DNA of 64,000 nucleotides from Doris montereyensis (taxonomy: Eukaryota > Mollusca > Gastropoda > Nudibranchia > Dorididae): assembly GCA_037039925.1 (NCBI GenBank), contig JAXRKP010000022.1, positions 608,501 to 672,500 on the forward strand, given 5' to 3'. Below are positions 1 through 23,769 of the stretch, piece by piece; the stretch's first letter is position 1; every line of letters starts with the position of its first letter. The translations under genes and the position numbers were made by a program. Below the pieces are notes generated by a model. The model made no database searches. It saw only the letters and a program-made list of their open reading frames with translations, and was not told the DNA's origin.

Positions 1-89
1 GATGCCATGTTACATTGTTTCACGTCCATCCATCACTCGCCCCTCCCCCACACACCCCCTTCCCCTTAAACTTCTCTTCCCTTTGACAG

Positions 90-10455
<10,366 letters not shown>

Positions 10456-10773
10456 GTAAGTCAGAGATGATACAACTAGAGTGAATTATTTCATCATAGG
10501 TATACGTGTAAATTTTAAAAGAGAAGAATTTTGTGACATAGTACTTTCTACTAGGGTTATGACGCTTAGGGTGAAGGGGCGGGGGGGCGGACATTAAAAA
10601 AGATTGTGATCTGAAAGCATCACGTCTAAATGAAAACATAATGGTTATCTGAAAATAACTTTCTGCTGGGGAGATCTTAAACCTTTATTTTAAGTTTTGG
10701 GACATCGATAGACATAATTTGAAATTTGAACAAGTAGAATACAGACAAAGATTAATTTGTTGTTGGTATCCAG

Positions 10774-10889
10774 GCACAAGTGCAGACTCATCGATATTAC
10801 ATCGTCTATGCCGTTTGTTTCATTCAAAGTCCTTCTCAGCTTTTGGAGAGCTTACAGTAAAGCAGCCTGTCGGGTGCATCATCATATAA
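10774..10889 (+). CDS. Candidate terminal exon of the astacin gene
   Basis: The acceptor TTGGTATCCAG follows a phase-compatible donor at 10455. The reading continues for 38 residues (starting RTSADSSILHRL) to a TAA. It resembles no astacin C-terminal module (CUB, EGF, ShKT, MAM) that I know. The call rests only on splice borders and phase. Confidence 0.3.
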
Positions 10890-11178
10890 CGCTCCGACAA
10901 GAGATGTATCTACCTATAGCTCGGTATTTACTCATACCTGAGTTGGTGGAGGAGTTTAATCAAGTAGTAGTGCATATATTAGACCATTAATCCATGTACA
11001 TAACTTACAGTATTATATTGAAGTATGATCATAGTCATAAAAAGTGCTGCTCTAAGTATACCTCTTATTTCTTCCCTCCTCCTGGACAAATCACATTGCC
11101 ACATCTTCTTGTTGGTTACGTTAATATGTATCTATTCTATTGCTACTAGATGTAGTTTCTGTATCTATCATGTCATCT

Positions 11179-11179
11179 T

Positions 11180-11210
<31 letters not shown>

Positions 11211-11330
11211 TTATAATAATAAAAATAGTAATAAAAATGATAATAATGATAATAATAATAATAATGATAAAAATGATAAAAATGATAATAATGATAATAG
11301 TGATAATAACGATAATAATAATCAGAATGC

Positions 11331-11396
<66 letters not shown>
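11179..11396. repeat. (AAT)n-rich microsatellite
   Basis: Nearly continuous ATA/AAT with interspersed GAT and AAA triplets, becoming pure ATA at 11330-11390. Confidence 0.95.
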
Positions 11397-11399
11397 GAT

Positions 11400-12269
11400 A
11401 ATGATGATGATAAGGAGGAGGAAGAGGACAAGAACAAGAGAAGAAAGAAGAAGAAGGAAGAAGAAGAAGAAGAAGAAGAAGAAGAAGAAGAAGAAGAAGA
11501 AGAAGAAGAAGAAGAAGAAGAAGAAGAAGAAGAAGAAGAAGAAGAAAAAAGAAGAAGAAGAAGAAGAAGAAGAAGAAGAAGAAGAAGAAGAAGAAGAAGA
11601 AAAGAAGAAGAAGAAGAAGAAGAAGAAGAAGAAGAAGGAAGAAGAAGAAGAAGAAGAAGAAGAAGGAGAAGAAGAAGAAAGAAGAAAAGAAGAGAAAGAA
11701 GAAGAAAGAGAAAGAAAGAAAGAAGAAAGAAGAAGAAAGAAAGAAGAAGAAGAAAAGAAGAAGAAGAAGAAGAAGAAGAAGAAGAAGAAGAAGAAGAAGA
11801 AGAAGAAGAAGAAGAAGAAGAAGAAGAAGAAGAAGAAGAAGAAGAAGAAAGAAGAAGAAGAAGAAGAAGAAGAAGAAGAAGAAGAAGAAGAAGAAAGAAG
11901 ACGAAGAAGAAGAAGAAGAAGAAGAAGAAGAAGAAGAAGAAGAAGAAGAAGAAGAAGAAGAAGAAGAAGAAGAAGAAGAAGAAGAAGAGAAGAAGAAAGA
12001 AGGAGAAGAAGAAGAAGAAGGAGAAGAAGAAGAAGAAGAAGAAGAAGAAGAAGAAGAAGAAGAAGAAGAAGAAGAAGAAGAAGAAGAAGAAGAAGAAGAA
12101 GAAGAAGAAGAAGAAGAAGAAGAAGAAGAAGAAGAAGAAGAAGAAGAAGAAGAAGAAGAAAGAAGAAGAAGAAGAAGAAGAAGAAGAAAAGAAGAAGAAG
12201 AAGAAGAAGAAGAAGAAGAAGAAGAAGAAGAAGAAGAAGAAGAAGAAGAAGAAGAAGAAGAAGAAGAAG
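11400..12269. repeat. (AAG)n triplet array of about 870 bp
   Basis: An all-purine strand of AAG/GAA triplets with occasional AAAG and AGG interruptions. It is a polypurine-polypyrimidine tract with mirror symmetry, of the kind known to form triplex DNA. Long Lys/Glu/Arg, Ser, Leu and Phe frames here are artefacts. It ends directly at the LINE at 12270. Confidence 0.97.
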
Positions 12270-13790
12270 GATCTTGCTATCACGATTGGAACACCAATTT
12301 GGAATCAACTTTGAGACTGCCCTCAGATGCTTCGATACCTACCTTCATGAGTAAAAGAACACAATCGGTATTGATTGACTCTTCGAGATTATCGCCTTTA
12401 AAACTTCAACAGGGTCTTCCCAAGGGTCTATCCTTGGTCCAGTTCTCTGCTCTCTACACCACCCCATTAGCTGACATAATTGAGAGGCATAACATCAAAT
12501 ATGCATACCACACTCAACTACACATACCCCTGAGCACCAGCAATCATGACTAAGCATCATTCAGATTTGTTTCTTATCTTGTCAGTGATTGCACCACACA
12601 TATTCAGACTTGGATGACAGAAAACAGACTTAGATTAAATGGAGATGAAACAGATATAATTGTCTTTGGAACGCATTACATCGCTCAAAACTAATAATGC
12701 ATGGAATGTAAATATTTGTAATTCACATATTGAAATTTCACTAAAATGCTGTTAAGAATTTAGACTTTCTTCTTGATCCTCATCTCACAATAGAGAAGCA
12801 AATTAATAAAATATTCAAACATCTATGTTCCATCTTAAGACTATTAGCAGAATCAGATATTTTATTGATGAGGATGCTGCTAAACTTTTGATAAATGCCT
12901 TTGTAACCAGTAGATTGGATTACTGCATGTTCAAAAAACTCCAAATGCAATTTTACACAAATTTGTCTGTTGGATTATGTCAAAACAACATCTATCTAAA
13001 CTAACAAAAGATGCCATTGAAAATTATGCAGCAAGAAATATCTGTTTAAATCGAGCTTAAATAACATCAACATCACATTACCACAAGTAAACCTTCAAAG
13101 ACCTCCATTGGTTGCCAGTCAGAGAGAGAAATGACTTTAAAGTCTTTTGCATGACTTTCTTAAATAATTAATCTAAACGAACTTTTAGCCCCCTATTTTA
13201 AACCTAGAGTCTTGAGATTTAATAATAGTAACTATCTTTGTATACCCCGTACATCGACTCGTTTTGGTGAGAAAGTTTTTTCTGTGTGTGTACCTCAACT
13301 GTGGAATGGTCTGAGGAAGTAGATAAAACCCAGATTTTTTGAAGAGGGCATATAATGCTTAGCGTCTTTTTTCAGCCTTTAATGATCGTTGTTTTTGTTA
13401 CCAGCTTATATTTATAATAAATCTTTTGATTATGTCTATGCGCATTATATATCTCGTGTCTCTTGTAAGAATGCTCTATTCATTGACTATTTTACTATTT
13501 CATTGTATCTATCTTTTTTAGCTTAATGTATTATTTACAATGTATCTTTTAGGTTTCGTGGTCATGTTCTACTCTTTGTATGTTTTAAGATTGTTGTATT
13601 ATTTGAATCTTTTTTGAGTCGACTCTTAAACCCTTCTATTTTAGGATAATCATATAATACATTTGGACTCTTTTAAATATCATGTTCTATGACCATTATA
13701 TTTTATTTATGTTGTATTGTATGCTATTGTGAGGCGCTTTGAGTTCTTTTTGAGAAAAATAGAAATATATATGACATAGTATATATATAT
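12270..13790 (+). mobile_element. Degenerate CR1-like non-LTR retrotransposon, 5'-truncated
   Basis: Broken reverse transcriptase read across frameshifts: LLSRLEHQFGIN, RTQSVLIDSS, then QGLPKGLSLVQF and ALYTTPLADIIERH, matching the GVPQGSVLGPxLF..LYT region of CR1/L2-type LINEs. The catalytic (Y/F)ADDTQLY box is mutated to YAYHTQLH. Downstream are TWMTENRLRLNGDET, FLKRAYNA remnants and a CR1-like 3' end (GAGGCGCTTTGAGTTC, 13732 on). It is clearly inactive. Its left edge is the AAG array, so the real 5' truncation point may be hidden there. Confidence 0.85.
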
Positions 13791-14944
13791 ATATATAGAT
13801 CTTGTTAATATCATTTCATTGACATGGTATCTATATATATACGTGTCAATATATATACTTATATAATATCATTTCATTGACATGGTATCGAACAGGTCGA
13901 GCCAACTCATAATGGCACGTGTCGGCCAATCTTGTTAATATATTTCATTGATATATATATATCGATACCATGCCTGTAAACACAGATGATTATGATAACA
14001 CATCTTTTTTAATATCATTAGGTTACTGGGTATATAGATACAATCGATACCATGGTAAACACAGATGATTATGATAGCTCTTTTAACATTCTATTTCCCA
14101 ACCAATTCAACGATGAACTTCACTATAGGTTATGGGTACAGAGTGATATCGAAATTACCGGTACAGTATTCGATGCTTAGGGATGGGCGGGCTTTTCATT
14201 CAGATCTAACGACCGAAAATGAAGGAAGAGGTAAACAATAACAATAACAATAAAACGGTTCGTCAGGCAAAAATAATTTTCCCAACCAATTAAATTAAAA
14301 TATATATATATATCATAGTTAACATGACTGATCTTGTTAATATGATTTCATTGACAACGTGGTTCCCGAGCTAAGAGTGGTGAACATTTGAGATGTACAT
14401 TTCAAAAAAATATCGATATAATATAGTGTCAGACAATTTTGTTAATATATTTCGGTATGAACACTGTTCACCTAGCGAGTGTCTATGAAATGAAAACACC
14501 TGAACAGCGGCTTCCATTCTTTGAACTTTAAAAAAAAATACCAATAACGGTGAAAGTTATCGATGAAACGAGAGGTGTACCCGAATGAACACAATAATCG
14601 ATATGATAGCAACATGCAACAAAATTAGACGTGAAACTGTTTCATTACACGTTACTGATACAATTTCCACCTAACCTTTTAAAAAAAAGTCACTTACAAT
14701 TCTCGATAAAACACACTAAACAAAGTAGACCTGCTCATTTGTCGAGTAAAAAAAAAAAGTGAGTTCCAAATCGTTACATTTTAGCATAGTAATATATTCG
14801 ACTTTTTTCCTCATGACCTCATTATTGTAATTAAGTCAGTCAAACATGTTGCAGACGGACCTGGTTCAATAATTTAACTCCCACTGATTTATTATCTAAA
14901 CCTCGTGATTGAAATAATAACAACAATAATTATTTGAAATATCA
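13791..14944. repeat. AT-rich mosaic of duplicated fragments
   Basis: The block CTTGTTAATAT-ATTTCATTGA recurs near 13801, 13865, 13930, 14335 and 14438. The blocks ATCGATACCATG and TAAACACAGATGATTATGAT recur near 13968 and 14044. Spacing is irregular and pieces are permuted, unlike a simple tandem array. (AT)n tracts separate them. No gene is visible. Confidence 0.6.
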
Positions 14945-14945
14945 A

Positions 14946-14974
14946 CAGATAATAATAATAATAATAATAATAAT
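14946..14974. repeat. (ATA)n microsatellite
   Basis: About nine ATA units. Confidence 0.9.
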
Positions 14975-15183
14975 GATTTCTTTCGGCGCATCGAGCAATA
15001 AAATACACACATGCGCAAACGTATTCTGTCAGATTATATTTCTCTTGACTCTACCCGTTGTCTACGAGCTTTCATTAGGTATAATTATACGTACTCACAC
15101 TTACTTTAGATCAATATCTAAGCACTCGGATTATCTTATGGAAAGTAAAACTATACATGGGTGTGTGTATGTCGGTGTGTGTA

Positions 15184-15658
<475 letters not shown>

Positions 15659-15990
15659 AGAGGGTCGTGAAATTTACGAAAATCTGATCAGAGAGTAAAA
15701 GAAAGGTTCGTTCATATTTCTCTGCGAATTAAGTCAACATTTAAAAAAAAAGACTGAGGGAGAGATTAATACTCTATAATCCTCAAAAAGCGTCTTTTTG
15801 GGATATAGATGCTGAGCAATGTAATCTAACATGTGATTCATTAGAATTTAGAAAATCTGTAATCATCGTTAAAAGAGAGAAATAAAAGGTTCGTTCATAT
15901 CTATTAAGGATTTAATAAAATTCGAATAACAATTATTAATACTCATTGTCTTACTGTCTAAGTATTTTCGTGTCTGCCGAAAATCTGTAA
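15659..15990. other. No gene seen; contains a block reused at 22.6 kb
   Basis: The block AAAGGTTCGTTCATATTTCT at about 15702 recurs near 15888 (diverged) and again inside the 33-bp minisatellite at about 22604. No coding signal. Confidence 0.5.
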
Positions 15991-16213
15991 TGTGTAATAG
16001 CAAGTAATAATAATAAGGACAACCAATTCCATCTTTTTATCTGCCAGCAATAATAAGTAATAATAATAATAAAAATAATAATAATAAAATTAATAATAAT
16101 AATCCCAAACACGATGATAATAATAATAATAATAATGGTAATAATAATAATAATGTAATGATATTCCCTTTTTAATGATAATAATAATCGTATAATAATA
16201 TAATAAGATAATA

Positions 16214-16256
<43 letters not shown>

Positions 16257-16525
16257 TAATAATAATAACAAGAATAATAATAATAATAATAAGACGCTAA
16301 TAACGTTATAATTTATAATAACGACGTTTAAAACAATAATTGTCTTAATAATAATAATTGTAATAATGATGGTAATAGTAATAATATAATAATAATAATA
16401 GCCAATAATAATGAGTGTTTACGATGACCTAATAATAATACTAATAATGACTTAATAATAAAGGTATAAAAATAATAATAATAATAAGTAATAATAATAA
16501 TAATAATATATAATGGTACAGTGGT
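15991..16525. repeat. Degenerate (AAT)n region
   Basis: Many short AAT/ATA runs interrupted by unique bases and partial units; polyasparagine and polyisoleucine frames are artefacts. Confidence 0.85.
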
Positions 16526-16529
16526 AAAG

Positions 16530-18260
16530 GAACTGGTGTTACTGTAACTTTGACTTTGTAATAATAGGTATAATGGTAATAATAGTGGTAATAGGAATAA
16601 TAAAGTTGGTTACTGTAGCTTTGACTTTGTAATAAAGGTAATTGGTGGTAAGTGGTAATAATAATAATAATAATAATAATAACGACTTTGTTATCAAGGT
16701 ATATTAATGCTATAGTAACTGGTAAGGCTGTGTTACTGTAGCTTTGACTTTGTTATAAAGGTATATTGGTGGTATAGTGGTAAAGGAATAATAAGGCTGT
16801 GTTACTGTACCTACGACTTTGTTATCAAGGTATATTGGTGGTATAGTGATATGTGAACTGGTAAAGGTGTGTTACTGTAGCTTTGACTTTGTAATAAAAG
16901 GTATATTGGTAGTATAGTGGTAAAGGAACTGGTAAGGCTGTGTTACTGTAGCTTTGACTTTGTTATAAAGGTATATTGGTGGTATAGTGGTGTGTGAACT
17001 GGTAAGGTTGTGTTACTATAGCTTTGACTTTGTTATAAAGGTACATCAAGTGTAACAGTGGTATGGGAATATGGTAAGGCTGCGTTACTGTAGCTTTGAC
17101 TTTGTTATAAAGGTATATTGGTGGTACATTGGTATAGGAACTGGTAAGGTTGTGTTACTGTACCTGTGACTTTATTATAAAGGTATATTGATGGTACAGT
17201 GGTATAGGAACTGGTAAGGCTGTGTTACTATACCTGTGACTTTGTTATCATGGTATATTGGTGCTATAGTAACTGGTAAGGCTAATAATAATTATAATAA
17301 TAATAATAATAATGACTTTGTTATAAAGGTATATTGGTGGTATAGTGGTAAAGGAACTGGTAAGAGCTGTGTTACTGTACCTACGGGGACTTTGTTATTG
17401 GTGGTATAGTGATATGTGAACTGGTAAAGCTGTGTTACTGTAGCTTTGACTTTGTTATAAAGGTATATTGGTGGTATAATGGTAAAAGAACTGGTAAAGC
17501 TGCGTTACCGGAGCTTTGACTTTGTAATAAAGGTATATTGGTAGTATAGTGGTAAAGGAACTGGTAAGGCTGTGTTACTATACCTGTGACTTTGTTATAA
17601 AGGTATATTGGTCGTATAGTGGTGCGTGAACTGGTAAGGTTGTGTTACTGTAGCTTTGACTTTGTTATAAAGGTATATCAGTGGTACAGTGGTATAGGAA
17701 CTGGTAAGGCTGCGTTACTGTAGCTTTGACTTTGTTATAAAGGTATATTGGTTGTACAGTGGTATAGGAACTGGTAAGGTTGTGTTACTGTACCTGTGAC
17801 TTTGTTATAAATGTATATTGGTTGTATAGTGGTATGTGAACTGGTAAGGCTGTGTAACTGTACCTGTGACTTTGTTATAAATGTATATTGATCGTATAGT
17901 GGAATATGAACTGGTGAGGCTGTGTTATTGTACCTGTGTCTTTGTTTTAAAAGTATATCGGTGGTATAGAGGTATAAGCAGGGAAAGGAAGGCCTGTCTT
18001 ATGTTACCTTTGTCTTTGTTATCAAAGTATATCGGTGGTATAGAAGTATAGCAAGAGAGAGAGGCCTTTGTTACTGTACTTCTATCTTTTCTATAAAAGT
18101 ATATAGGTGGTATAGAGGTAAAGGCATTGGTAAGGCCCGCATTATTGTACCTGTGTCTTGGATATAAAAGTATACTCGTGATATAGATGTATAAGGACAA
18201 GTCATTGAGGATGTCTTAATGTACCTGTATTTTTGCTACGAAGGTATACTGTTTGGTGGC
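16530..18260. repeat. About 70-bp minisatellite, roughly 25 units
   Basis: The unit contains GTTACTGTAGCTTTGACTTT, GTTATAAAGGTATATTGGTG and GTATAGTGGTAAAGGAACTG in order. Early units are mixed with AAT runs, and later units (17900-18240) diverge (AAAAGTATATCGGTGG). Segments of this array reappear inside the 33-bp array near 23228-23420 and 23640-23800. Confidence 0.9.
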
Positions 18261-19255
18261 GATGGTGGTATAGAATATGTTGTTAAAAACAATTGCAAGT
18301 CTTAATTTCTGACCTTGAAACTTTAAAACTTACAAAAAAAAACAAAACCCTATAACAAACACAACATTGGCTTTGTTTTACCGGTAGTCACAAGTCCTGT
18401 TTTCCTCCACTGTAGCTAGCTCTAGCTCATTATCTCCGTTGCCCCCCCACCTCCTCCTCATAGCCTCATACTCGTCATTTGACAATAACAAAGTGATGCC
18501 CAATTAGGGTAAATTGGATTCTACAACATGTTTAAAGTTATGTTAATTTATGCACATGACGTATTCTGTCTCTTCTTTAGTTGGCGTTTGAGTGACAGTC
18601 TGATATTTTACCTTGCTCGTGTTTATTTATAGACCTATTTGAGTATAGTGTGCATTCTCCTCTAGTCAAATTTCATTAACATCTACCTCGTCTACCATAT
18701 CCGGTATTCTCAGGATGACTTAAGAGGAAACAGCAAGATGAAAGTTAAGTATAAGAATGAAAGATAATAAGTAGGATCTACCAGTACCGCCCTTTGAAGA
18801 CAGATTTTAAAGTTGACAGACTTCTAGTGCCAACTCTGCGATACTGAGTAGTAGTAGTAGCTGGTGGAAAAATCCTTTGGTATTTTTGGGAGTCTAATAT
18901 TACGACAGAATGGAACATAGTTGTGCCTTCTAGCTATAAAAATCAGTACATGTTGTCTGCTTTTCATTCGTTTGCTCATGTGGGGAATGACTTCGAATTC
19001 ACCCTGTTTCTGGACAACCACTAGTGGCATGTCTTTATTAAGGATACAAGTTTTTTCCTTCTCGTTTGTATATTTAATTGTGATTCACATCCATTCTTAG
19101 TTTTATTGTTTGTTTGAATAATTTTTTTTGGTAAGGTTTTAAAAAAAAAAGTTTGTATGATAATGGCTCCCTATAAATAACCTTTTTAATAAAAAGAATT
19201 GTTCACATGCATAACAAGTGTTGTCGATCTGCTTTTAATAACATAACTATTTAGT
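18261..19255. other. No gene recognised
   Basis: A 68-residue minus-strand frame (19030-18824) contains PHMSKRMKSRQHVLIFIARR. It is not a repeat artefact by composition, but I cannot match it to a family. Otherwise AT-rich. Confidence 0.4.
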
Positions 19256-19345
19256 GACCTCCTTTTTTATCGTCCGTCTCCGATAGGACCAATTGTTGAT
19301 CGGCCTACCTGGACCATGGTTTTACTCGAGAAAAAAAAACCCTCT
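19256..19345 (-). mobile_element. SINE-B fragment, minus strand
   Basis: Contains GACCTCCTTTTTTATCGTCC, then CCGATAGGACCA and CTACCTGGACCA, the mid-part of SINE-B in reverse orientation. Confidence 0.65.
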
Positions 19346-19575
19346 AGAGAATATTTCAACCTGTCGGACACGAACCCTAGTGTAAAATGAGCCATTTAAA
19401 ATTTTGCATGTTGAGAATGCGTGACACCTTGCCCCTGAACTCAGAGAGCCCCCACTGTAATGGAAGGAATGCCATACCATTATGTTCAGGTCAAAAAGAA
19501 AACGGTGTAATGAAAATTATTTTTTTTGAGAAAAGGCCGGTCAAGATTGATTGAAGCTCTAATCGGCTCTTTGAC

Positions 19576-19622
19576 ACACACACACAGACACACACACAGA
19601 CACACACACACACACAAACACA
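19576..19622. repeat. (CA)n microsatellite
   Basis: CACACA with GACA interruptions. Confidence 0.9.
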
Positions 19623-19892
19623 AGTAGAATCAGCAGTCGTGAAAAGATTTTTTTTAAATCACCTTCTGTTTACCCAAAATAAATTAAGTTAAATATGAGA
19701 CAAGACATTCAGAGAAATAATAAATAAAAGACAGGATACTCAGATAGAAAGGTAGATTAACAAATTAATAGTAATAGATAGATATGTCAATGTCAAAAAT
19801 TGGAAAGGCAGAGAGTTTATTTGTTTCATTAGAATTTACCTATCCACCATATACTGGTGATCTCAGGGTTAATTAACATAAATCATAGATAT

Positions 19893-19928
19893 ATATATAT
19901 AGACAGATAGATAGATAGATAGATAACC

Positions 19929-19988
<60 letters not shown>

Positions 19989-20057
19989 CAAGATAGATAG
20001 ATAGATATAGATATATAGATAGATAGATAGATAGCTAAATAGATAGATAGATAGAAA
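19893..20057. repeat. (GATA)n microsatellite
   Basis: AGATAGAT units through most of the interval, with short interruptions (AACC, CAAG, GCTAAATA). Confidence 0.95.
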
Positions 20058-20307
20058 TAAACAGACGCAAACCAACTTGATTTAAAACCCACACAGAGGA
20101 AAAACGAAGCAAGAGATAAAATCAACTTCATGCATTGCTCAATGAAAAGTTTGAGTGATGGACATTTACATAGTTTTAATATGCAAATCGTTGAATTTAA
20201 ATTTACATCCGCCACGTGTGTGTTTTCAGATTGTCAGATCAAGCTCCGTAACTTTTCATCAGCTATCGATAATAATAACAATTATTGGATAGCAAAGAAG
20301 AGAGAAT

Positions 20308-21386
20308 CAGAGGGACCTTGCCTCGCCAGAGACGTATTTCTCGTTTCTCAAAGTCAGCATTTTCTTCCGACTCGCCATATGCCTCGTTGGTTTATTCTCC
20401 AACGCTTTGAACCTTCGGACGTTCCACAGGATGGGCCTCGGAAGAGCCAGCATCACCATCGATCTTCTTCGCCTTGGCAATGGCAGATCTCCTGTCACGT
20501 GGTCGTGGGTCTCATCTACGCCATCATGTCCACGCTGATAATCGTTGAGCAGGAGCTGGGCGTGTGGATGGAGTTTATGCCAGCTGTTCTCACCATTTTT
20601 CTGCGTTATTCTTATACGAACGTTTTGTGAAGCGAATTATCTGGCAACAACATTTCTTGCGATACACACATTTGACACTATCGTGTCTGTGCGTGGCCAA
20701 TTTGGAACCGCTACACTTCAAAGCCGTTTTCACTCAGTGTCGGACGTTGACCTCGTCATTGTCTTCGTCTGGTTCTTGTCGTTATCGCTCAACCTGACGT
20801 TCATGCTGTTCCACAACGTGATCAAATCTACCCATCCATTCACAAATAAGACCATGTGCAGCATGATCGTCTTCCAAACCAGGATGAGAAAACAGGTTGC
20901 TAACATCACTTATACCATATTTGGCATCGTCCTCAACGTAGCCAATCAAATCATTGTTTTGGTATGCGAATTTCTTCGTCATGGCTCGCGCGCTGTCCAA
21001 GTTCTGTTGATTTCCAGATATTTTATTGATAAGGCGGCTTCCGCTTCTAGGCCTCAAATGACACCAAGCAACAAAACACGCATCCGGTTGCGCATACAAC
21101 ACAAGAATCTAATAAGAGCGTGTCCGTTCCGACACGGAGTGATGACAAAAGAGCAGCAAGCTAATCTGCCCAGGTGACGCTCTTGTCCATCATTTTCCTC
21201 ATCAGCAACACGCCTCGTTTTTGAGCATAGCCATCGCTGCTGAGATTGGAGCCGGAGTTTGAGCTGACTCGCCAATACCATCACATATTCAGCATTTTCT
21301 TTATCCTAATGACGACTCTGGAGCATCTCTATTCTTCAGTAAACTTCTTCGTCTACTACAAATACAACACCAAGTTCATGTTTTAA
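20308..21386 (+). pseudogene. Class A (rhodopsin-like) GPCR pseudogene, orphan chemoreceptor-like
   Basis: Transmembrane segments can be followed only by switching frame. TM1 is FRLAICLVGLFSNALN with the GxxxN-type Asn. TM2 reads RMGLGRASITIDLL, then ALAMADLL after a one-base shift. The TM3-4 area has EANYLATTFLAIH and VIVFVWFLSLSLNLTFMLF. TM5 has ANITYTIFGIVLNVANQIIV, the third loop has PSNKTRIRLR, TM6 has VTLLSIIFLISNTPR followed by a stop, and TM7 has LEHLYSSVNFFVYYKYNTKF. At least three frameshifts or stops are present. The order and spacing fit the lineage-expanded orphan class A receptors common in molluscs. Upstream 20060-20307 has no clear N-terminal exon. The 3' end runs directly into a CR1 3' fragment. 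Confidence 0.8.
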
Positions 21387-21480
21387 GATTGTTGTATTAT
21401 TTGCTTCCAGCGCAAATTATTAGGATAATCGAAAAGACTCTTTTAAATATCATGTTCTATGACCATTATATTCTTTGACT
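21379..21480 (+). mobile_element. CR1-like LINE 3' fragment, duplicate of 13573-13700
   Basis: Shares ATGTTTTAAGATTGTTGTAT, TTAGGATAAT, GACTCTTTTAAATATCATG and TTCTATGACCATTATATT in order with the CR1-like element 3' region, with different short sequence between the blocks. Confidence 0.7.
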
Positions 21481-21627
21481 ATATTTTCACATGAAGTTTC
21501 ATTGAACTTTTATTTCTTTCAACTATCTTAGTCCTAAGCGTATACATAATGTTTTTTAGCATTGGAATTGTAATGCACCCTGAACCCTCCTTTCAGGAGA
21601 GCCTTTGGAACAATAAAAAATAAAAAT

Positions 21628-22035
<408 letters not shown>

Positions 22036-22380
22036 CACTTACAAACTCCACAGCCATGTGTTGGACAATTGGCAATAATTTTCGATATGCGTCAAAAATA
22101 ATCGCACATGGAGCAAATAACAAAAAGATAAACCCCAATCACAATCTATACTACATGTGCTACATATAAACTAAATGTATTTTCACCAAGGTAATCGTTA
22201 CTTACCAGTAAATTCGACTTTTTTCCTCATGGTCATTAGTCTCCAACTGTGAAAATGTTACAGGGCACCTGGTTCTTTCATGATTTATATCTAAGGCAGA
22301 AAATCACGTTTCAGTGTTTGAAATATCAGCTGACGTTAAACTCCCAATATAAAATGTACCATTTCAGGCCATGCAATAAA
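22036..22380. other. No gene seen; shares blocks with 14.8 kb
   Basis: TTCGACTTTTTTCCTCATG at about 22211 and the following ACCTGGTTC and TTTATATCTAA blocks parallel 14797-14900 in the same order, with different spacing. Confidence 0.5.
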
Positions 22381-23769
22381 CTAACTGACAAGTCTCTCTC
22401 AATGTGTTTCCTTCTGTTTGAGCAATCTTTTGATCAATATAACTCGGTATCTTTTAAAACCCTGTGTCTGACAAGTGTTTCTTTGTGTGTCTGTCAAATC
22501 ACATTGAATGTTTTTCCATGTGTGTGCAATGTATTTCCCTGTGTCGGACAAATCTCTTTGAATGTATTTCCATGTGTTTGAAAATTCATGTTAGTGGAAA
22601 TAAAAGGTTCGTTCATATTTCTCTGCGACAAGTCTCATTTAAATGTATTTCCTTGTGTCTAACAAATCTCTTTAAATGTATTTTGCTGTGTGTAATGATG
22701 AATCCCTGTGAATGTATTTCAATGATATTGTGAGCCATGTCTCATTCAATGAAACTATTTCCATGTGACTGATAAATCTCATTTATAACAATGTATTTCA
22801 AAACCTTTCTGTCTTGTCTAGTATTTTCAAGTCTCGTTTGTCAATGTATTTCCCTGTGTCAAGGGGGATCAAACAAGTCTCATTCAATGTATCTCCCCTT
22901 GTGACTAACAACTCTTTTTTTCAATGTATTTCCTTGTGTCTAACAAAACTCTTTCACTGTATTTCCTGTGTCTAACAAATCTGTTTCAATGTAGCTTTCC
23001 TTGTGTCTAACAAATACTGTAGCTGACTTTCAATATATTTCTCTGTGTTTAACAAATCTCTTTCAATGTATTTTCCCTGTGTCTAACAAATCTCTTTCAA
23101 TGTATTTCCCTGTGTTCTAACAAGTCTCTTTCAATGTATTTCCCTGTGTCTAACAAATCTGTTTCAATGTATATTTCCCTGTGTCTAACAAATCTGTTTC
23201 AATGTATAGTGGTTTCCCTGTGTCTAACTTTGTTATAAATCATGTTTCAAAGTATTTCCCTGTGTCTAACAAATCTGTTTCAAGGTTGTGTTATGTACCT
23301 GTGTGTTATAAATCTATTGATTACAGTGGTATAGGAACTGGTAAGGCTGTGTCCCAAATCTCTTATCATGGTATATTGGTGCTATAGTAACTGGTAAGGC
23401 TGTGTTACTGTAACAAATCTATTTCAATGTATGTCCCTGTGTCTAACAAATCTCTTTCAATGTATGTCCCTGTGTCTAACAAGCTCTCTTTCAATGTATT
23501 TAAAGGAACCCTGTGTCTAACCAGTCTCTGTCAATGTAGGTTTTTACTGTAGCTTTCTTTGATAAGTCTCAGTTTCAATGCATTTCTTTGTTATAAAGGT
23601 GTCTAACAAGTCTCATCAGACACATTGGGAAATAATTTGTAACTTACCTGTGACTTTGTTATAAATTCTTTATCATTTCTGGGTGAGGCCATTGTACCTG
23701 TTCAGTGTATATCGGTGGTTCAGATGCCCTGAGACCTTTGTCTTTGTTATCTTTCTTCAGGCTGCCTGG

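Noticed and set aside
11140..12354. Lys/Glu/Arg-rich 404-residue protein and its reverse-strand Leu/Ser/Phe counterparts
   Set aside because: Direct translations of AAT and AAG microsatellites.
12299..12553. Independent 84-residue gene
   Set aside because: It is a frame of the decayed CR1-like reverse transcriptase.
18824..19030. 68-residue minus-strand protein
   Set aside because: Reasonable amino-acid composition but no family match, no splice context and no start context; left as unrecognised.
20308..21386. Functional chemoreceptor gene
   Set aside because: At least three frameshifts or stops separate the membrane segments.
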